Source of the DNA: Hungatella sp. UBA3048
Lineage (GTDB): Bacteria; Bacillota; Clostridia; Lachnospirales; Lachnospiraceae
Assembly: GCA_002367105.1 (NCBI GenBank)
Contig: DFCS01000012.1
Coordinates: 25,238-89,237 of the forward strand
Reading direction: 5' to 3'
DNA: 64,000 nucleotides
Shown: positions 32,796-42,116 of the stretch, piece by piece
Numbering within the stretch: the first letter of the stretch is position 1
Layout: every line of letters begins with the position of its first letter
Program-made: the position numbers and the translations under genes
The notes under the pieces: model-generated
The model's input: the letters and a program-made list of their open reading frames with translations, nothing else
Told to the model about the DNA's origin: nothing
Database searches by the model: none

Positions 32796-32915
32796 CATTT
32801 CTACATTTTATCCAATTTTTCGACCTGGTTTTTATTGATTTTTACTATACTATAAAAAACATTCTATCTTTACTTCTACGAAAGACAGAATAATAAAGGC
32901 ATTTTAATAAAGGCT

Positions 32916-32945
32916 TTGACCCTCATAGCACAACTATAGTATAAT
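32916..32945 (+). promoter_or_regulatory. promoter of the GntR regulator
   Basis: A -35 TTGACC (32916-32921) and a -10 TATAAT (32940-32945) are separated by 18 bp, about 36 bp before ATG 32981. Confidence 0.6.
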
Positions 32946-32980
32946 TGAAGCAACGAGTATGAATTAAAGGAGTATGTATT

Positions 32981-33715
32981 ATGAAATTAGACGTAGGTAA
33001 TGAAATACCGCTTTACCGGCAACTAAAAGAAGAACTAAAGACCGCCATCAAGGATGGCACTTTTCCATATGGACAGAAAATTCCTACTGAAACTGAGTTA
33101 AGCAAGCTTTACAATGTGAGCCGTATCACTGTGCGGCGTGCAGTGGAGGAGCTATGCCAGGAGGACTTTTTATCAAAAAAACAAGGGAAGGGAACCTTTG
33201 TTAAGCATGCAAAGGTAAAACGAAAAATTGAACATCTTTTAAGTTTTGGACAGGCATGTGAAGCCAACGGCATGGTGCCCTCGCGTCTGGTTACCAAGCG
33301 GGAAGTTATCTCTCTGTCTTCAGAGGATGCCTCCGCCATGGGCGTACTTACGGGCAGTCCGGCAATCTCTATTCAGCGTGTGAATATGGCAGATGGGTTT
33401 CCTATCATGTGTGAAAACAACTTATATCCTTATGACCGGTTTTCTTTTTTGTTGGAGGAATCTCTTGACGGCTCTCTTTACAAGCTTCTTGAAAATAAAT
33501 ACCGGATTAAGGTCACCTATTCCACTGATTCTTACCTGGATATTGTACGAGCCGGAGGTGACGTAGCCAGACTTCTCCAGGTATCCAACGGAGAACCTTT
33601 GTTTTTCCTGTACTGCCAGATTCACGACCAGAACCATGAGCTGATCCACATAGGCAAACAGTACATTAATGGTGACCAGTACCGTTTCTATCTGGAAGAC
33701 TATAAGGTTCAATAA
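32981..33715 (+). CDS. GntR/HutC-family regulator (UTRA domain)
   Basis: A 244-residue regulator. The N-terminal winged helix-turn-helix is IPLYRQLKEELKTAIKDG to NVSRITVRRAVEELCQEDF. A UTRA ligand-binding domain follows (about 90-240, with GSPAISIQRVNMADGFPIM and YSTDSYLDIVRAGGDVARLL). FrlR and FraR belong to this class and sense phosphorylated Amadori intermediates. It is divergent from the amidohydrolase-permease-deglycase-kinase operon and very likely represses it. AAAGGAG precedes the ATG. Confidence 0.92.
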   Translation: MKLDVGNEIPLYRQLKEELKTAIKDGTFPYGQKIPTETELSKLYNVSRITVRRAVEELCQEDFLSKKQGKGTFVKHAKVKRKIEHLLSFGQACEANGMVPSRLVTKREVISLSSEDASAMGVLTGSPAISIQRVNMADGFPIMCENNLYPYDRFSFLLEESLDGSLYKLLENKYRIKVTYSTDSYLDIVRAGGDVARLLQVSNGEPLFFLYCQIHDQNHELIHIGKQYINGDQYRFYLEDYKVQ

Positions 33716-33734
33716 AGCAACGAGCAGGAAATTA

Positions 33735-33947
33735 TTAACCAGAAGCCAGCCCCAGCCCCATAAACCAGAAAATAAAGAATACCAAAAAGTACACGAGTAC
33801 CGCCAAAAGGCAGATTTCACCTGCCAATCGGTATTTTATTAACCGAAAGCCTTTCATCCATTGATAGAAATAATAAAAAATCAAAACAATTCCCAAAGCT
33901 CCAATTAAGATTGGCAGCAAGGCCATTAAAAGAAAGATAAGATTCAT
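33735..33947 (-). CDS. small membrane protein, 70 residues
   Basis: Function not recognised. Two hydrophobic helices (LMALLPILIGALGIVLIFYYFY and LLAVLVYFLVFFIFWFMGLG) are joined by a basic loop (WMKGFRLIKYRLAG). AGGAG 7 nt upstream of the ATG supports it as a real gene. It is convergent with the GntR gene and stands alone. Confidence 0.7.
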   Translation of the reverse strand: MNLIFLLMALLPILIGALGIVLIFYYFYQWMKGFRLIKYRLAGEICLLAVLVYFLVFFIFWFMGLGLASG

Positions 33948-34070
33948 CGCATTACTCCTAAAAACCGTCCTGTCCTTATCTTCCCCTCTTTCTTCCCTCT
34001 TATAAGCAAAGGTTTGGCAGGAATTACTTTTTCACCATAATTTAACCATATACCGCGTGTAATACCGCAA

Positions 34071-34098
34071 AAACCCGTCCTCATATAAGGGCGGGTTT
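34071..34098 (-). terminator. terminator of gapN
   Basis: Stem AAACCCGTCC (34071-34080) with GGGCGGGTTT (34089-34098), followed on the minus strand by TTTTTGCGG. Confidence 0.75.
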
Positions 34099-34133
34099 CA
34101 CACTGTTTCAGCTGACTCACAGCCTGTTTCCAG

Positions 34134-35588
34134 TTATTCAGTTAAATTAATGGTGATTGCTTTTGGCCTTGTCATTGCTTCTATGGAATACTTCACTCCC
34201 TGGGTTCCCATACCGGAAGCTTTTACTCCCAAGAATGGGAAGTGATCCGGGCCTCTTTCTGTTTTATTGTTAATCTGTACGGTTCCCACTTCTAACTTTT
34301 CAGCAATACGAAAAGCTTTATTGATATCCTTGGTAAATACGGATGACTGTAAGCCATATTCTGAGCGGTTGGCTATCTCTACCGCTTCATCCATATCTTT
34401 AACCCGGATAACAGGAAGAATGGGTGAAAACGGCTCTTTCCATGCAATCTCCATATCAACGGTTACTTTATCCAGCAAAGTAGGATAGACTAAATTCCCT
34501 TCTCTCTTATTTCCAACAATAAGTTCTGCACCTTTTCCAATGGCATCCTGAATTAAAAATTCTGCAAAATCAGCAGATTTCTGATCGATCAGAGGAGTGA
34601 CCACCACGTTATCCCTGGGATCTCCCACCGGGAGTTTTTCAATTCTTGTTTTCAGCATTTCTACCAGCTGATCCGCTACCTTATCTGTGGTAATAATACG
34701 CTTCACTGCAGTACAGCGCTGGCCGGAATAAGAAAAAGCACCTTCTACAATATTACTTGCCGCATATGTCAAGTCGGCATCTTCCAGTACAAGAGCCGCA
34801 TCCTTGCCGCCAAGTTCCAGCAACAGAGGGGTCATGCAGGATATCTTGGATAAATGCCTGCCTACCTCCGTACTTCCTGTAAAATTAATAAAATTAATGT
34901 TTTCATGGGTTACGATATAATCACCGATCTCACTGCCTTTTCCGGTAACTGTCTGCAGTACTCCCCCCGGCAGTCCGGCATCCTGCAATGCTTTTACAAG
35001 GTGAAGGGCGCTGATTGCCCCCTGGGTCGCCGGTTTTAATATTACAGTATTGCCCCCCATAAGCGCCGGAGCAATCTTGGAGGCGGATAGATTAATGGGG
35101 TAATTAAAGGGTGATATGGCAAGTACGGTACCAAGCGGAACCCTTCTTACATACGAAATCTTATTCCGGGAACCACCCGGGAAATTTTCTCCGCTTACTG
35201 CGATTCCTTCCAGACTTTTTCCTGCATCTGCCGTAAACCGGAGAAAATCTGCGGTCCGCTTCACTTCTGATACGGAAGATTTCCTGTCTTTTGCAATCTC
35301 CATCATCAGAATATCCGCTATTTCTTCCGCTCTTTCCTCCAAAAGCTCTGCAGCTTTGTATAAGATCCGTGCCTTTTCAAATATTGGGACACAGGCCCAC
35401 AAGGAAAGACCTTCTTTGGAGTAACGGATGACCTCATCGACCTCTTCTTTGCTGACTGCCTGTATTTCACCGATAAAAGAACCGTCTACAGGGGAGGTTA
35501 TGGTAATGACATTCCCTGATGCGTATTCCGCCCACCTGCCATTGATTAAGTTTCCATAAGTATGCTTTTCATTACATAATTCAGACAT
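34134..35588 (-). CDS. gapN: non-phosphorylating NADP-dependent glyceraldehyde-3-phosphate dehydrogenase
   Basis: I start at ATG 35588 (AAAGGAG upstream), giving 484 residues. The aldehyde dehydrogenase core has SPFNYPINLSASKIAPAL, FTGSTEVGRHL, LELGGKDAAL (general-base Glu) and SGQRCTAVKR (catalytic Cys). The end NKTERGPDHFPFLGVKASGMG is typical of GapN. It oxidises glyceraldehyde 3-phosphate straight to 3-phosphoglycerate, making NADPH at the cost of one ATP. It has its own terminator; the TDT transporter gene is 89 nt upstream on the same strand. Function assignment is strong, although other ALDH substrates cannot be excluded. Confidence 0.92.
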   Translation of the reverse strand: MSELCNEKHTYGNLINGRWAEYASGNVITITSPVDGSFIGEIQAVSKEEVDEVIRYSKEGLSLWACVPIFEKARILYKAAELLEERAEEIADILMMEIAKDRKSSVSEVKRTADFLRFTADAGKSLEGIAVSGENFPGGSRNKISYVRRVPLGTVLAISPFNYPINLSASKIAPALMGGNTVILKPATQGAISALHLVKALQDAGLPGGVLQTVTGKGSEIGDYIVTHENINFINFTGSTEVGRHLSKISCMTPLLLELGGKDAALVLEDADLTYAASNIVEGAFSYSGQRCTAVKRIITTDKVADQLVEMLKTRIEKLPVGDPRDNVVVTPLIDQKSADFAEFLIQDAIGKGAELIVGNKREGNLVYPTLLDKVTVDMEIAWKEPFSPILPVIRVKDMDEAVEIANRSEYGLQSSVFTKDINKAFRIAEKLEVGTVQINNKTERGPDHFPFLGVKASGMGTQGVKYSIEAMTRPKAITINLTE

Positions 35589-35677
35589 TTCATCTTCTCC
35601 TTTCCATACCTTTACAATTTCTATTTGTATGTAATATATCATGGAGACAAGAATCAAATGTCAATAACATTGGCTCC

Positions 35678-36583
35678 TTATCTGCTAAATAAAAACTTCA
35701 TATAACGAATGAATACATAAACCACCAGACTGACTGCAATAACGGTTTCAGCAAGCACTATAACAGGTAAAAATCCTACGGCATATCCCATTTTTGCCAG
35801 AAACGCTGTTGACATCTTCATTGCAATGGCGCTGATGACCACCGGGAATGTAAAAGCTGCATAGCTTGGATAGAAAGGCAGGGCTAGGAACCTTGGCAGA
35901 TAAACCAGCACAGTTATATATAATATTCCTGCCAAAACCATGAGAAAAAGAACCATTGCCACGGATTTGGCTTCTACAGACTGAAGGTATCCAGCCAGGC
36001 ACAGGCTCACCGGAGCCGTGTAGATGCAAAACAGCGGTCTTGCAGGTTCTGCAATTTCTTTGTATTTTACATACCTGGCCGTCACAAGAACCAGTAAAAT
36101 GAGACACCAGATCAGGCCAAACCAGAAAATGCCGGTTCCCAGACTTGTGCGCCCAAATGCCGGAGCAGTCACACTGGCTGTCACAATTCCTACATACACG
36201 ATGTAATAGCTGGCAAATACGGTTTTCATATTCAGCTTGTAAAGAAAGCGTGCAGTAAAATACAACATGAGAAGCACGTGCAGGGCAATACCAAAATACC
36301 AGATATAGACTGCGCTGTCTCCAATAAAGGGCTTTGCATAAGCAGATAACAGAATTACTGCCATGGAAAATGTCCCTGAAACGCTTGCCATCACCGGATT
36401 TTTCATATCTTCTTTTACCATATCAAAATGAAAGATGCATTTGCACAAAAATAAAATCGCCAGTACCGCGGAGAGGCTTCCGCATACCAGACGGATGGAT
36501 TCTGAATAGCTTTGAAGAAGATTTCCCAGGGCTGCTAACCCAAGGGAAAGCCCTGCCATGGGAATAGGGACCTTTTTAATCAT
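35678..36583 (-). CDS. TDT-family (TehA/SLAC1-like) permease
   Basis: The 301-residue permease (ATG 36583, GAGGAATGTC upstream) has ten hydrophobic segments. It shows the TehA/Mae1 tellurite-resistance/dicarboxylate-transporter pattern (VPIPMAGLSLGLAALGN at the N-terminus). Substrates in the family are C4-dicarboxylates, sulphite, chloride or tellurite. Its start overlaps the stop of the C_GCAxxG gene by 8 nt, so the two are coupled. Substrate unknown. Confidence 0.87.
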   Translation of the reverse strand: MIKKVPIPMAGLSLGLAALGNLLQSYSESIRLVCGSLSAVLAILFLCKCIFHFDMVKEDMKNPVMASVSGTFSMAVILLSAYAKPFIGDSAVYIWYFGIALHVLLMLYFTARFLYKLNMKTVFASYYIVYVGIVTASVTAPAFGRTSLGTGIFWFGLIWCLILLVLVTARYVKYKEIAEPARPLFCIYTAPVSLCLAGYLQSVEAKSVAMVLFLMVLAGILYITVLVYLPRFLALPFYPSYAAFTFPVVISAIAMKMSTAFLAKMGYAVGFLPVIVLAETVIAVSLVVYVFIRYMKFLFSR

Positions 36584-37076
36584 GACATTCCTCCGCAGAC
36601 TCTGTCTCATCGGTATTCGTCAGACCGTATTCCCGCACCACGATCTCTGCCACTTTTTTAGCTACCATTCCAGTGAAACGGATGCACTGTTCCTTGTGCT
36701 CTCCTTGTCCCATATCAAACTCCTTGGTCAGGATCCGGCAGCATAGTGCATTCTTCCCGTTGTTTTCCTTAAACCAGTCGTGAAGCTCTTTTGAAACTTC
36801 TAAGTTCTTTTCCACCTTTAAATCTCCCTGTTTTGTCCGTCCAAAGAATATGCCAAGAGCCATCACTCCGCCGGAAACAGCCCCACACAGACATTTGGAG
36901 CGTCCGATTCCAACAGGAAAGCCGGATGCCATGGCTATAATTTCCTCCGGTAAATCCAGCTCAAAGTTTGATCTCATGGAACTTACAACCGCCTCTGAGC
37001 AAAAAAATCCTCCCCGAAACAGAGCTTCCGCATCATCTCCGATCTTCTTTACACTAACCGCCTGTTTTACATTCAT
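36576..37076 (-). CDS. C_GCAxxG_C_C family redox protein
   Basis: A 166-residue protein of the C_GCAxxG_C_C family, common in anaerobes. It has the signature FFCSEAVV and SKCLCGAVSGGVMALG, followed by further Cys residues in ALCCRIL. The conserved Cys residues probably bind a metal or Fe-S centre; members are often near redox and transport genes, but no reaction is established. It is translationally coupled to the TDT permease, suggesting a joint role in transport or redox of an oxyanion or acid. Confidence 0.88.
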   Translation of the reverse strand: MNVKQAVSVKKIGDDAEALFRGGFFCSEAVVSSMRSNFELDLPEEIIAMASGFPVGIGRSKCLCGAVSGGVMALGIFFGRTKQGDLKVEKNLEVSKELHDWFKENNGKNALCCRILTKEFDMGQGEHKEQCIRFTGMVAKKVAEIVVREYGLTNTDETESAEECHD

Positions 37077-37177
37077 CTCTTGTATCCTCCTGCATGTTTA
37101 TTGATACTTATATTCTATTAAGATTTAAGGCTTACGTCCAATTAATAAACTCTATAAATAAGCCGTACTTATAGAAA

Positions 37178-38107
37178 CTATCTATCAACATACTCGAAGC
37201 TTACATGGTCACTTGTTAAATCAAATATCAGTTCCTCCTCTTTATACAGCAAAAACCTTGCCAGCAGTAAATGCTCCTCTTTTATAAAGCGCACCATCTT
37301 TCCCAGATCCGGAGCCAAAAGCTTGTGGGAAAACCCTGTTTTCTTTATCCTGTTCCGGTTTGTTAAAAATATTTTAAAGGTATATTGACCCTGCTTTAAT
37401 ATGACCGCAGTTTCCCTTTTACATACCACCTTAACTCCCAGATAGGTGGCAAAGCGGTATTCCTGTCCTTTGTACTGGATGACACAGATACAGCCCTGAA
37501 AGCTGCGTCCGATAAAAGGAATGTGGGCAATGGAAACCATGACCGATGCCTCCTGCGAAAACCGGTTGCATTGAAGCCATAAATAATCTCTTGGAAAGGA
37601 TCTGCCCCTGTCTCCCTCTATATATCCTTTTTCCCCATCAAAATCCAGGACCTTTCCATTGACGGTAAGGCTTCCCTGAAGGGAATGGGACATGCTTATG
37701 ATCTCATGCCTGCATTCCATAAAGGGGATCCATTGAAAGGGGCCCATGATGGTATATTCGATGGGACTTAAGGAGCCGTACCGGATCATTCCCTGAACGG
37801 AAATATCCTTTGACCGGATATCCACCTTAATGCCGGTCAGGGAAAAGATATTAGTTCCAAGAATGATCCTTTTTCTCTTTCTGTCAACCAGATAATCCTC
37901 CTCTTCAAAATCCAGGGAATAAGAGTTTTCATTCCATATAATCTGTATAAACGGGTGCTTCACTCCCTTTTCATCCTCACTATGGCCGGGAATTAAGGCT
38001 AAGACCGTATCTTCATTCTGATGTTTAAAATACCAGCCTTCAAAAAACCCATGTTTTAACGTGGCCATTCTGGTTTTTATGATTTTATTAAGGTCTTTCA
38101 TCTCCAT
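37178..38107 (-). CDS. tocopherol-cyclase-like (DUF/lipocalin-fold) protein
   Basis: The 309-residue protein (ATG 38107 preferred; an in-frame extension to 38152 lacks a clear site) begins MEMKDLNKIIKTRM and then carries FFEGWYFKHQ, the signature of the bacterial tocopherol cyclase-like family (GWYFK near residue 25). GYIEGDRGRSFPRDYLWLQ is further conserved sequence. The fold is a beta-barrel. In these Firmicutes the substrate is not known and the protein is unlikely to make tocopherol. It stands alone between the C_GCAxxG gene and the diguanylate cyclase gene, both on the minus strand. Confidence 0.85.
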   Translation of the reverse strand: MEMKDLNKIIKTRMATLKHGFFEGWYFKHQNEDTVLALIPGHSEDEKGVKHPFIQIIWNENSYSLDFEEEDYLVDRKRKRIILGTNIFSLTGIKVDIRSKDISVQGMIRYGSLSPIEYTIMGPFQWIPFMECRHEIISMSHSLQGSLTVNGKVLDFDGEKGYIEGDRGRSFPRDYLWLQCNRFSQEASVMVSIAHIPFIGRSFQGCICVIQYKGQEYRFATYLGVKVVCKRETAVILKQGQYTFKIFLTNRNRIKKTGFSHKLLAPDLGKMVRFIKEEHLLLARFLLYKEEELIFDLTSDHVSFEYVDR

Positions 38108-38219
38108 GATGGATCTCGTCCCTTTCTTTTCATCATTACTGATTCTAAACATAGGGTTTCCAAATATGAGGAAACATAGTCAGTAAAGCATGTTTTATAT
38201 TTTATAGAGGTAAACCAAA

Positions 38220-38248
38220 AAGGCCCATCCCTTTCCGGGACGAGCCTT
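38220..38248 (-). terminator. terminator of the diguanylate cyclase/phosphodiesterase gene
   Basis: AAGGC (38220-38224) pairs with GCCTT (38244-38248) enclosing a TCCC/GGGA stem. On the minus strand a T run follows. Confidence 0.65.
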
Positions 38249-38266
38249 CTTAGAATCCTCTTTATT

Positions 38267-39946
38267 CTAAACGCTGACTTTTACGTCATAAACAACCTTA
38301 TCGATAAATACACGGACATATTCCCTGCAAAACTGCGTACCGGCTCCCTTAATCAGCTCACTGATCGCATATTCCCTGGGCAGCGCATGGCGGTAGCTTC
38401 TTTCACTGATCATGGCATCGTATGCGTCCGCAATGGCAATGATCCTGGACTGGACCGGTATTTCATTCCCCTTAAGCCCCTTGGGATAGCCTTTTCCATC
38501 CCACCGTTCATGGTGTGCCAGAACGTAATCCGCCATCTCTGACAACTCATTGACCGAGCTTAATATGCGGTATCCGATTTCCGGGTGCTTTTTAATTTCT
38601 GCCCATTCCTGTTCCACCAGTTTTCCTTTTTTATTCAATATCCCTTCTTCAATTGCCACCTTGCCGATATCATGGAGCAATCCTACGGTCTTTAACTCTT
38701 TTACTTCATCTTCCTGAAGTCCAAGGGCTGTCCCCATTTTTTCGCACAGCTCTGACACGCGTAAGGAATGCTGTTCTTCCCTCGGATTTTTCTCATGAAG
38801 GGCCGCCATAACCGTATATATGGTCTTTCCCCTTATCCCCGCACTTACCAGAAGCTTTTTCTTATACATATAGTCCTCAGCTTTTCTGAGCACCTCAAAT
38901 ATGGATTCTTCCTCCCTGTATTTTACACTGTATCCAAAGGAAACGGAAAGAGTGATCTTATTAACGGCTTCATGCTTTGTCCGTTCATTGATCCTGCCGA
39001 TCAATTCTTTAATTTCCGCTGTATCGGTATTGGGAGACAGTATGATGAATTCATCGCCTCCCAGACGGCTTATGATGTCTTTTTCCCTGAAGCCCTCTCT
39101 TAATACTTCGGCCACTTTTTGAATATAGATATCTCCCGCTGCGTGTCCAAAGGAATCGTTCATAAGCTTTAACCCATTGATATCAGCCATGGTAATGATT
39201 AACGGATAATAGTTCCGGGAATTCAGCCGCTTCATCTGTTCTTCAAAAAATCTCCGGTTGTATAATCCCGTCAGCTGGTCATGATAGCTTAAATAATGCA
39301 GCCGTTCCTCTGCCTGCTTGCTTTTGGTAATGTCATTTAAGATAATGGCCAGCTGGTTTTCCTTTGGGCGGGACGCTAAGACCTCGTAGTAATAATTTGT
39401 ATTCTTCTGAAACCGTTCGTAGCTGGTTGATTCTCCTGTTTTAATGGTACGGATCAGCTTTTCCAAGTTTTCCGGTACTATATTTTCATGAATATCAAAA
39501 AAATATTTTCCTATTATCTCTTCTTTCTTTAATCCGGTCAGGATTTCGTAGCTGTGATTAGAATCCACCAGCCTGTACTTAACTATATCTTCACCGGAGG
39601 CCCCTTCATACAATGCCATTCCAAACTGCATCTGGTTTATGACAGCCTTATATTTCACTTCGCTTACCCTTAACTTTTGGTCAGCCTGTTCCACCTTTCT
39701 TAATAGATTGGAAATTAAATAGTAGAGAAGTAAGGCGGTAAACAAAACATACACCATTCCCTTATAGGTATGAATCACCATCCTTACAGAAGGATTGTAA
39801 ACGAGCCGGTTCACGATTCTGTCAGAAAAATAAACCCAGACAAAACCAAAAATCAAATACATAAAGCATATTTTAGTTCTTTCCTGTTTTAAAGGATCTC
39901 TCTTACGCTTAAAATCACCCATTTTGCCCTTTAACCATTTAATCAT
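38267..39946 (-). CDS. membrane PAS-GGDEF-HD-GYP c-di-GMP signalling protein
   Basis: The 559-residue protein has two N-terminal membrane segments (about 28-45 and 58-85). A PAS domain follows (about 95-210), then a GGDEF domain with intact RLGGDEFII and an upstream REKD inhibitory site, then an HD-GYP domain (LLHDIGKVAIEEGIL, KKHPEIGYRIL, HHERWDGKGYPKGLKGNEIP). The first makes c-di-GMP and the second breaks it down, so net output depends on the PAS signal. No c-di-GMP riboswitch was recognised in this window. It is monocistronic with its own terminator. Confidence 0.92.
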   Translation of the reverse strand: MIKWLKGKMGDFKRKRDPLKQERTKICFMYLIFGFVWVYFSDRIVNRLVYNPSVRMVIHTYKGMVYVLFTALLLYYLISNLLRKVEQADQKLRVSEVKYKAVINQMQFGMALYEGASGEDIVKYRLVDSNHSYEILTGLKKEEIIGKYFFDIHENIVPENLEKLIRTIKTGESTSYERFQKNTNYYYEVLASRPKENQLAIILNDITKSKQAEERLHYLSYHDQLTGLYNRRFFEEQMKRLNSRNYYPLIITMADINGLKLMNDSFGHAAGDIYIQKVAEVLREGFREKDIISRLGGDEFIILSPNTDTAEIKELIGRINERTKHEAVNKITLSVSFGYSVKYREEESIFEVLRKAEDYMYKKKLLVSAGIRGKTIYTVMAALHEKNPREEQHSLRVSELCEKMGTALGLQEDEVKELKTVGLLHDIGKVAIEEGILNKKGKLVEQEWAEIKKHPEIGYRILSSVNELSEMADYVLAHHERWDGKGYPKGLKGNEIPVQSRIIAIADAYDAMISERSYRHALPREYAISELIKGAGTQFCREYVRVFIDKVVYDVKVSV

Positions 39947-40043
39947 ACTACTCCCCCTTTAAATGGTATTATACACTATTTTAAATCCATTAGAAACATT
40001 TTACCAATTTTTTCATCTTAATTATGAACAGGCACAAGAAAAA

Positions 40044-40068
40044 AAGAAGGGCAAGCGGCACCCTCCTT
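40044..40068. terminator. terminator of the flavin reductase gene
   Basis: An AAGAAGGG/CCCTCCTT-type hairpin with a T-rich tail on the minus strand (complement of 40036-40046) lies downstream of 40106. Confidence 0.55.
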
Positions 40069-40105
40069 TTTATAGCTTAAACAGTATTTTATTTACCAAG
40101 GCGGC

Positions 40106-40612
40106 CTATTCATCTGCCTTTAATACTTTTACAATTTCTCCTATGATAGTATCATGGTAATCTTTATTCGGATAATTTTGCTGATCTATGGTCTGGTCAA
40201 AAAAGCCATTGGGATCGATCCTCTGCTTATAAAGCTTGCGGCAGATAAGCACCAGTCTTGCTTCTGAAAAATAAGGCGCCTCTGCGTCAAAGACAGGGGT
40301 AAGTCCGGTCTCCTTCTCCTTATCCACGTCACGTCCGGAATGAGCGCCGCAGTAATTTAAAGCAGATCTGCAATTATCACCGAAAAAGCTAAGGGCGTAA
40401 TACTCGCTCTGGTCAATAAATTCCAGGGTATATCTCTGAGGACGGAGCACAATGGTTGATACGCTCTTATTCCACATGATTCCAAGCCCTCCCCAGCTGG
40501 CTGTCATCATATTATACTTTTCCTCACTGCCGGCGGAAATCAGCATCCACTCTTTTCCTATCATTGTAAATGGATCCATGGTTACTTGTTTTAAATCAAC
40601 TGGTTTTAACAT
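40106..40612 (-). CDS. flavin reductase-like FMN-binding protein
   Basis: The 168-residue protein has the split-barrel flavin reductase fold: FTMIGKEWMLISAG, NMMTASWGGLGIMW and STIVLRPQRYTLEFIDQSEYYALSFFG. The start follows GGAGG by 7 nt. Members bind FMN and reduce it or serve as electron carriers. It is the last gene downstream of the molybdenum cofactor operon, separated from mocA by about 70 nt, so it could be co-transcribed and serve the molybdenum hydroxylase system. Confidence 0.87.
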   Translation of the reverse strand: MLKPVDLKQVTMDPFTMIGKEWMLISAGSEEKYNMMTASWGGLGIMWNKSVSTIVLRPQRYTLEFIDQSEYYALSFFGDNCRSALNYCGAHSGRDVDKEKETGLTPVFDAEAPYFSEARLVLICRKLYKQRIDPNGFFDQTIDQQNYPNKDYHDTIIGEIVKVLKADE

Positions 40613-40682
40613 GTTAATACCTCCATACTTTTATATTTGTTTATTATATATTCTCATATTATATAACAAATTTATTTAAAGA

Positions 40683-41258
40683 TCAGGATTCGGAATTTTT
40701 CCGCACATCAATATCCACCAGTTCCAGGCCATCCGGTACCTCGTGAAGGTACAGATCTTCAATATGCCTCCGGATAACACGCTTTCCTCCCACATCCCCC
40801 TCTAATTGCAGAAGCTCCTTTAAGTAGTTTTTAGAAAAGATGGCTGGGTTTCCCAAAGCTCCCATGTTGCACAGACAGCCAATTCCCTTTCCGCTGTTTT
40901 TCCATCCATTTACCAGATCTCTTATGGTAGCTGCCTTTAAGTATGGCTGGTCACAGACCGCAAAGCAATAATCCGTTTCTTCCCCTTTAAGCACTTCCAA
41001 CGCCAGATGAATGGAATGGGAGATACCGAGGCTGCTTTCCTCGTTTATCACTACCTCATAGCCATAATTGTCCATGCAGTCCATGATTTCCTGGTACTGG
41101 GTAACGACCACTTTCCTGTCGAAGATGCCGTCAGGAAGCTTTTCCACTTCCTCTAAAATGTATTGGTACATGGGTTTCCCCTTGAATTCATAAAGCAGCT
41201 TATTGCCGTTAAATCTTCGGCTATCACCTGCTGCCAGAAGGATAAGTGCCAGTTTCAT
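40683..41258 (-). CDS. mocA: MobA-like nucleotidyltransferase (molybdenum cofactor cytidylyltransferase)
   Basis: A 191-residue NTP-transferase with the signature LAAGDSRRFNGNKLLYEFKGK and CDQPYLKAATI. In Se-dependent molybdenum hydroxylase clusters this protein (YgfJ/MocA type) attaches CMP to molybdopterin. It is preceded by GAGGAGG and follows yqeB by 22 nt on the same strand. The xanthine-dehydrogenase-type enzyme it would serve is not in this window. Confidence 0.88.
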   Translation of the reverse strand: MKLALILLAAGDSRRFNGNKLLYEFKGKPMYQYILEEVEKLPDGIFDRKVVVTQYQEIMDCMDNYGYEVVINEESSLGISHSIHLALEVLKGEETDYCFAVCDQPYLKAATIRDLVNGWKNSGKGIGCLCNMGALGNPAIFSKNYLKELLQLEGDVGGKRVIRRHIEDLYLHEVPDGLELVDIDVRKNSES

Positions 41259-41280
41259 GCCATCAAACCTCCTCTTTTCA

Positions 41281-42093
41281 TTACTTTTCTGTTTTTTCCG
41301 CCGCCCCTTTATTCTTCTTCATACTTAAAATCGCCTCCAGGACGCCTCCTCCTATGGAGGATGCCTTGTCTGAGATCGTGTAGCAGTTTTGGGCGTTTCC
41401 CCTGGGGTCAACATCTCCTGACTTCATTCCCTTTGACACTGTTACACCATCCTGAAGCAGCCCTCTGACAACGCCTCCCACCTGGGCATATATGGGTGCA
41501 TCGCCTGAATAGCCCACCAATTCGCCTTTTTCAACCAGATCGCCGATCATGACCTGGCCTTTAAAGGTTCCATCAGCTGTTGCACGGATAATCCGTTCTT
41601 TATCATAACCGCCGATCATGCCTGGAACTCCTGTGTTGGGAAACGCGCTTCCCTCCCAGATGCAGCGGCCCAGGTTATGGCCTCTTTTTGTCTCCACCAC
41701 CACATGGCAGTCAATTCCTGCCGTAAACCCGGGGCCAACACCTACTACCACATCTGCGTCCGTTATCCTGGTTCCCAGATTTTTTTTGGCAATAATGGCA
41801 TCTACCACCACATCCGGCTTCCAGGTTTCCCGGATTTTGCATTCCTCATCGACCACAACCGCTACCTGATCCTCTGCTATGGCCTTATGAATTTCTTCCA
41901 GGCTGCGGCATAAAACTCCGGTGACGTCCTCCACCTTTGCCTGTCCCTCATAGACTGCCCTTGAAAAGGCCACCGTCCGACGCACGGTTGTGGGAACGGC
42001 GATATCCGTCATGACAAGTTCAAAACCGCAGCGCTGAAGCCGGCAGCCAATGCCTGATGCCAGATCACCGGCTCCTTTTATTAGTACCTTCAT
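41281..42093 (-). CDS. yqeB: YqeB, Se-dependent molybdenum hydroxylase maturation protein
   Basis: I start at ATG 42093 (AGGAG 7 nt upstream), giving 270 residues; the open frame continues upstream but that part overlaps the mog gene in another frame and does not look coding. The protein starts MKVLIKGAGDLASGIGCRL and has ADVVVGVGPGFTAGIDCHVVVET and YSGDAPIYAQVGGVVRGLL, matching the EF2563/YqeB family linked by comparative genomics to selenium-dependent molybdenum hydroxylases. It is in an operon with mog upstream and mocA downstream. Confidence 0.9.
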   Translation of the reverse strand: MKVLIKGAGDLASGIGCRLQRCGFELVMTDIAVPTTVRRTVAFSRAVYEGQAKVEDVTGVLCRSLEEIHKAIAEDQVAVVVDEECKIRETWKPDVVVDAIIAKKNLGTRITDADVVVGVGPGFTAGIDCHVVVETKRGHNLGRCIWEGSAFPNTGVPGMIGGYDKERIIRATADGTFKGQVMIGDLVEKGELVGYSGDAPIYAQVGGVVRGLLQDGVTVSKGMKSGDVDPRGNAQNCYTISDKASSIGGGVLEAILSMKKNKGAAEKTEK

Positions 42094-42116
42094 TAATAAT
42101 CTCCTGATCTTTTGGT

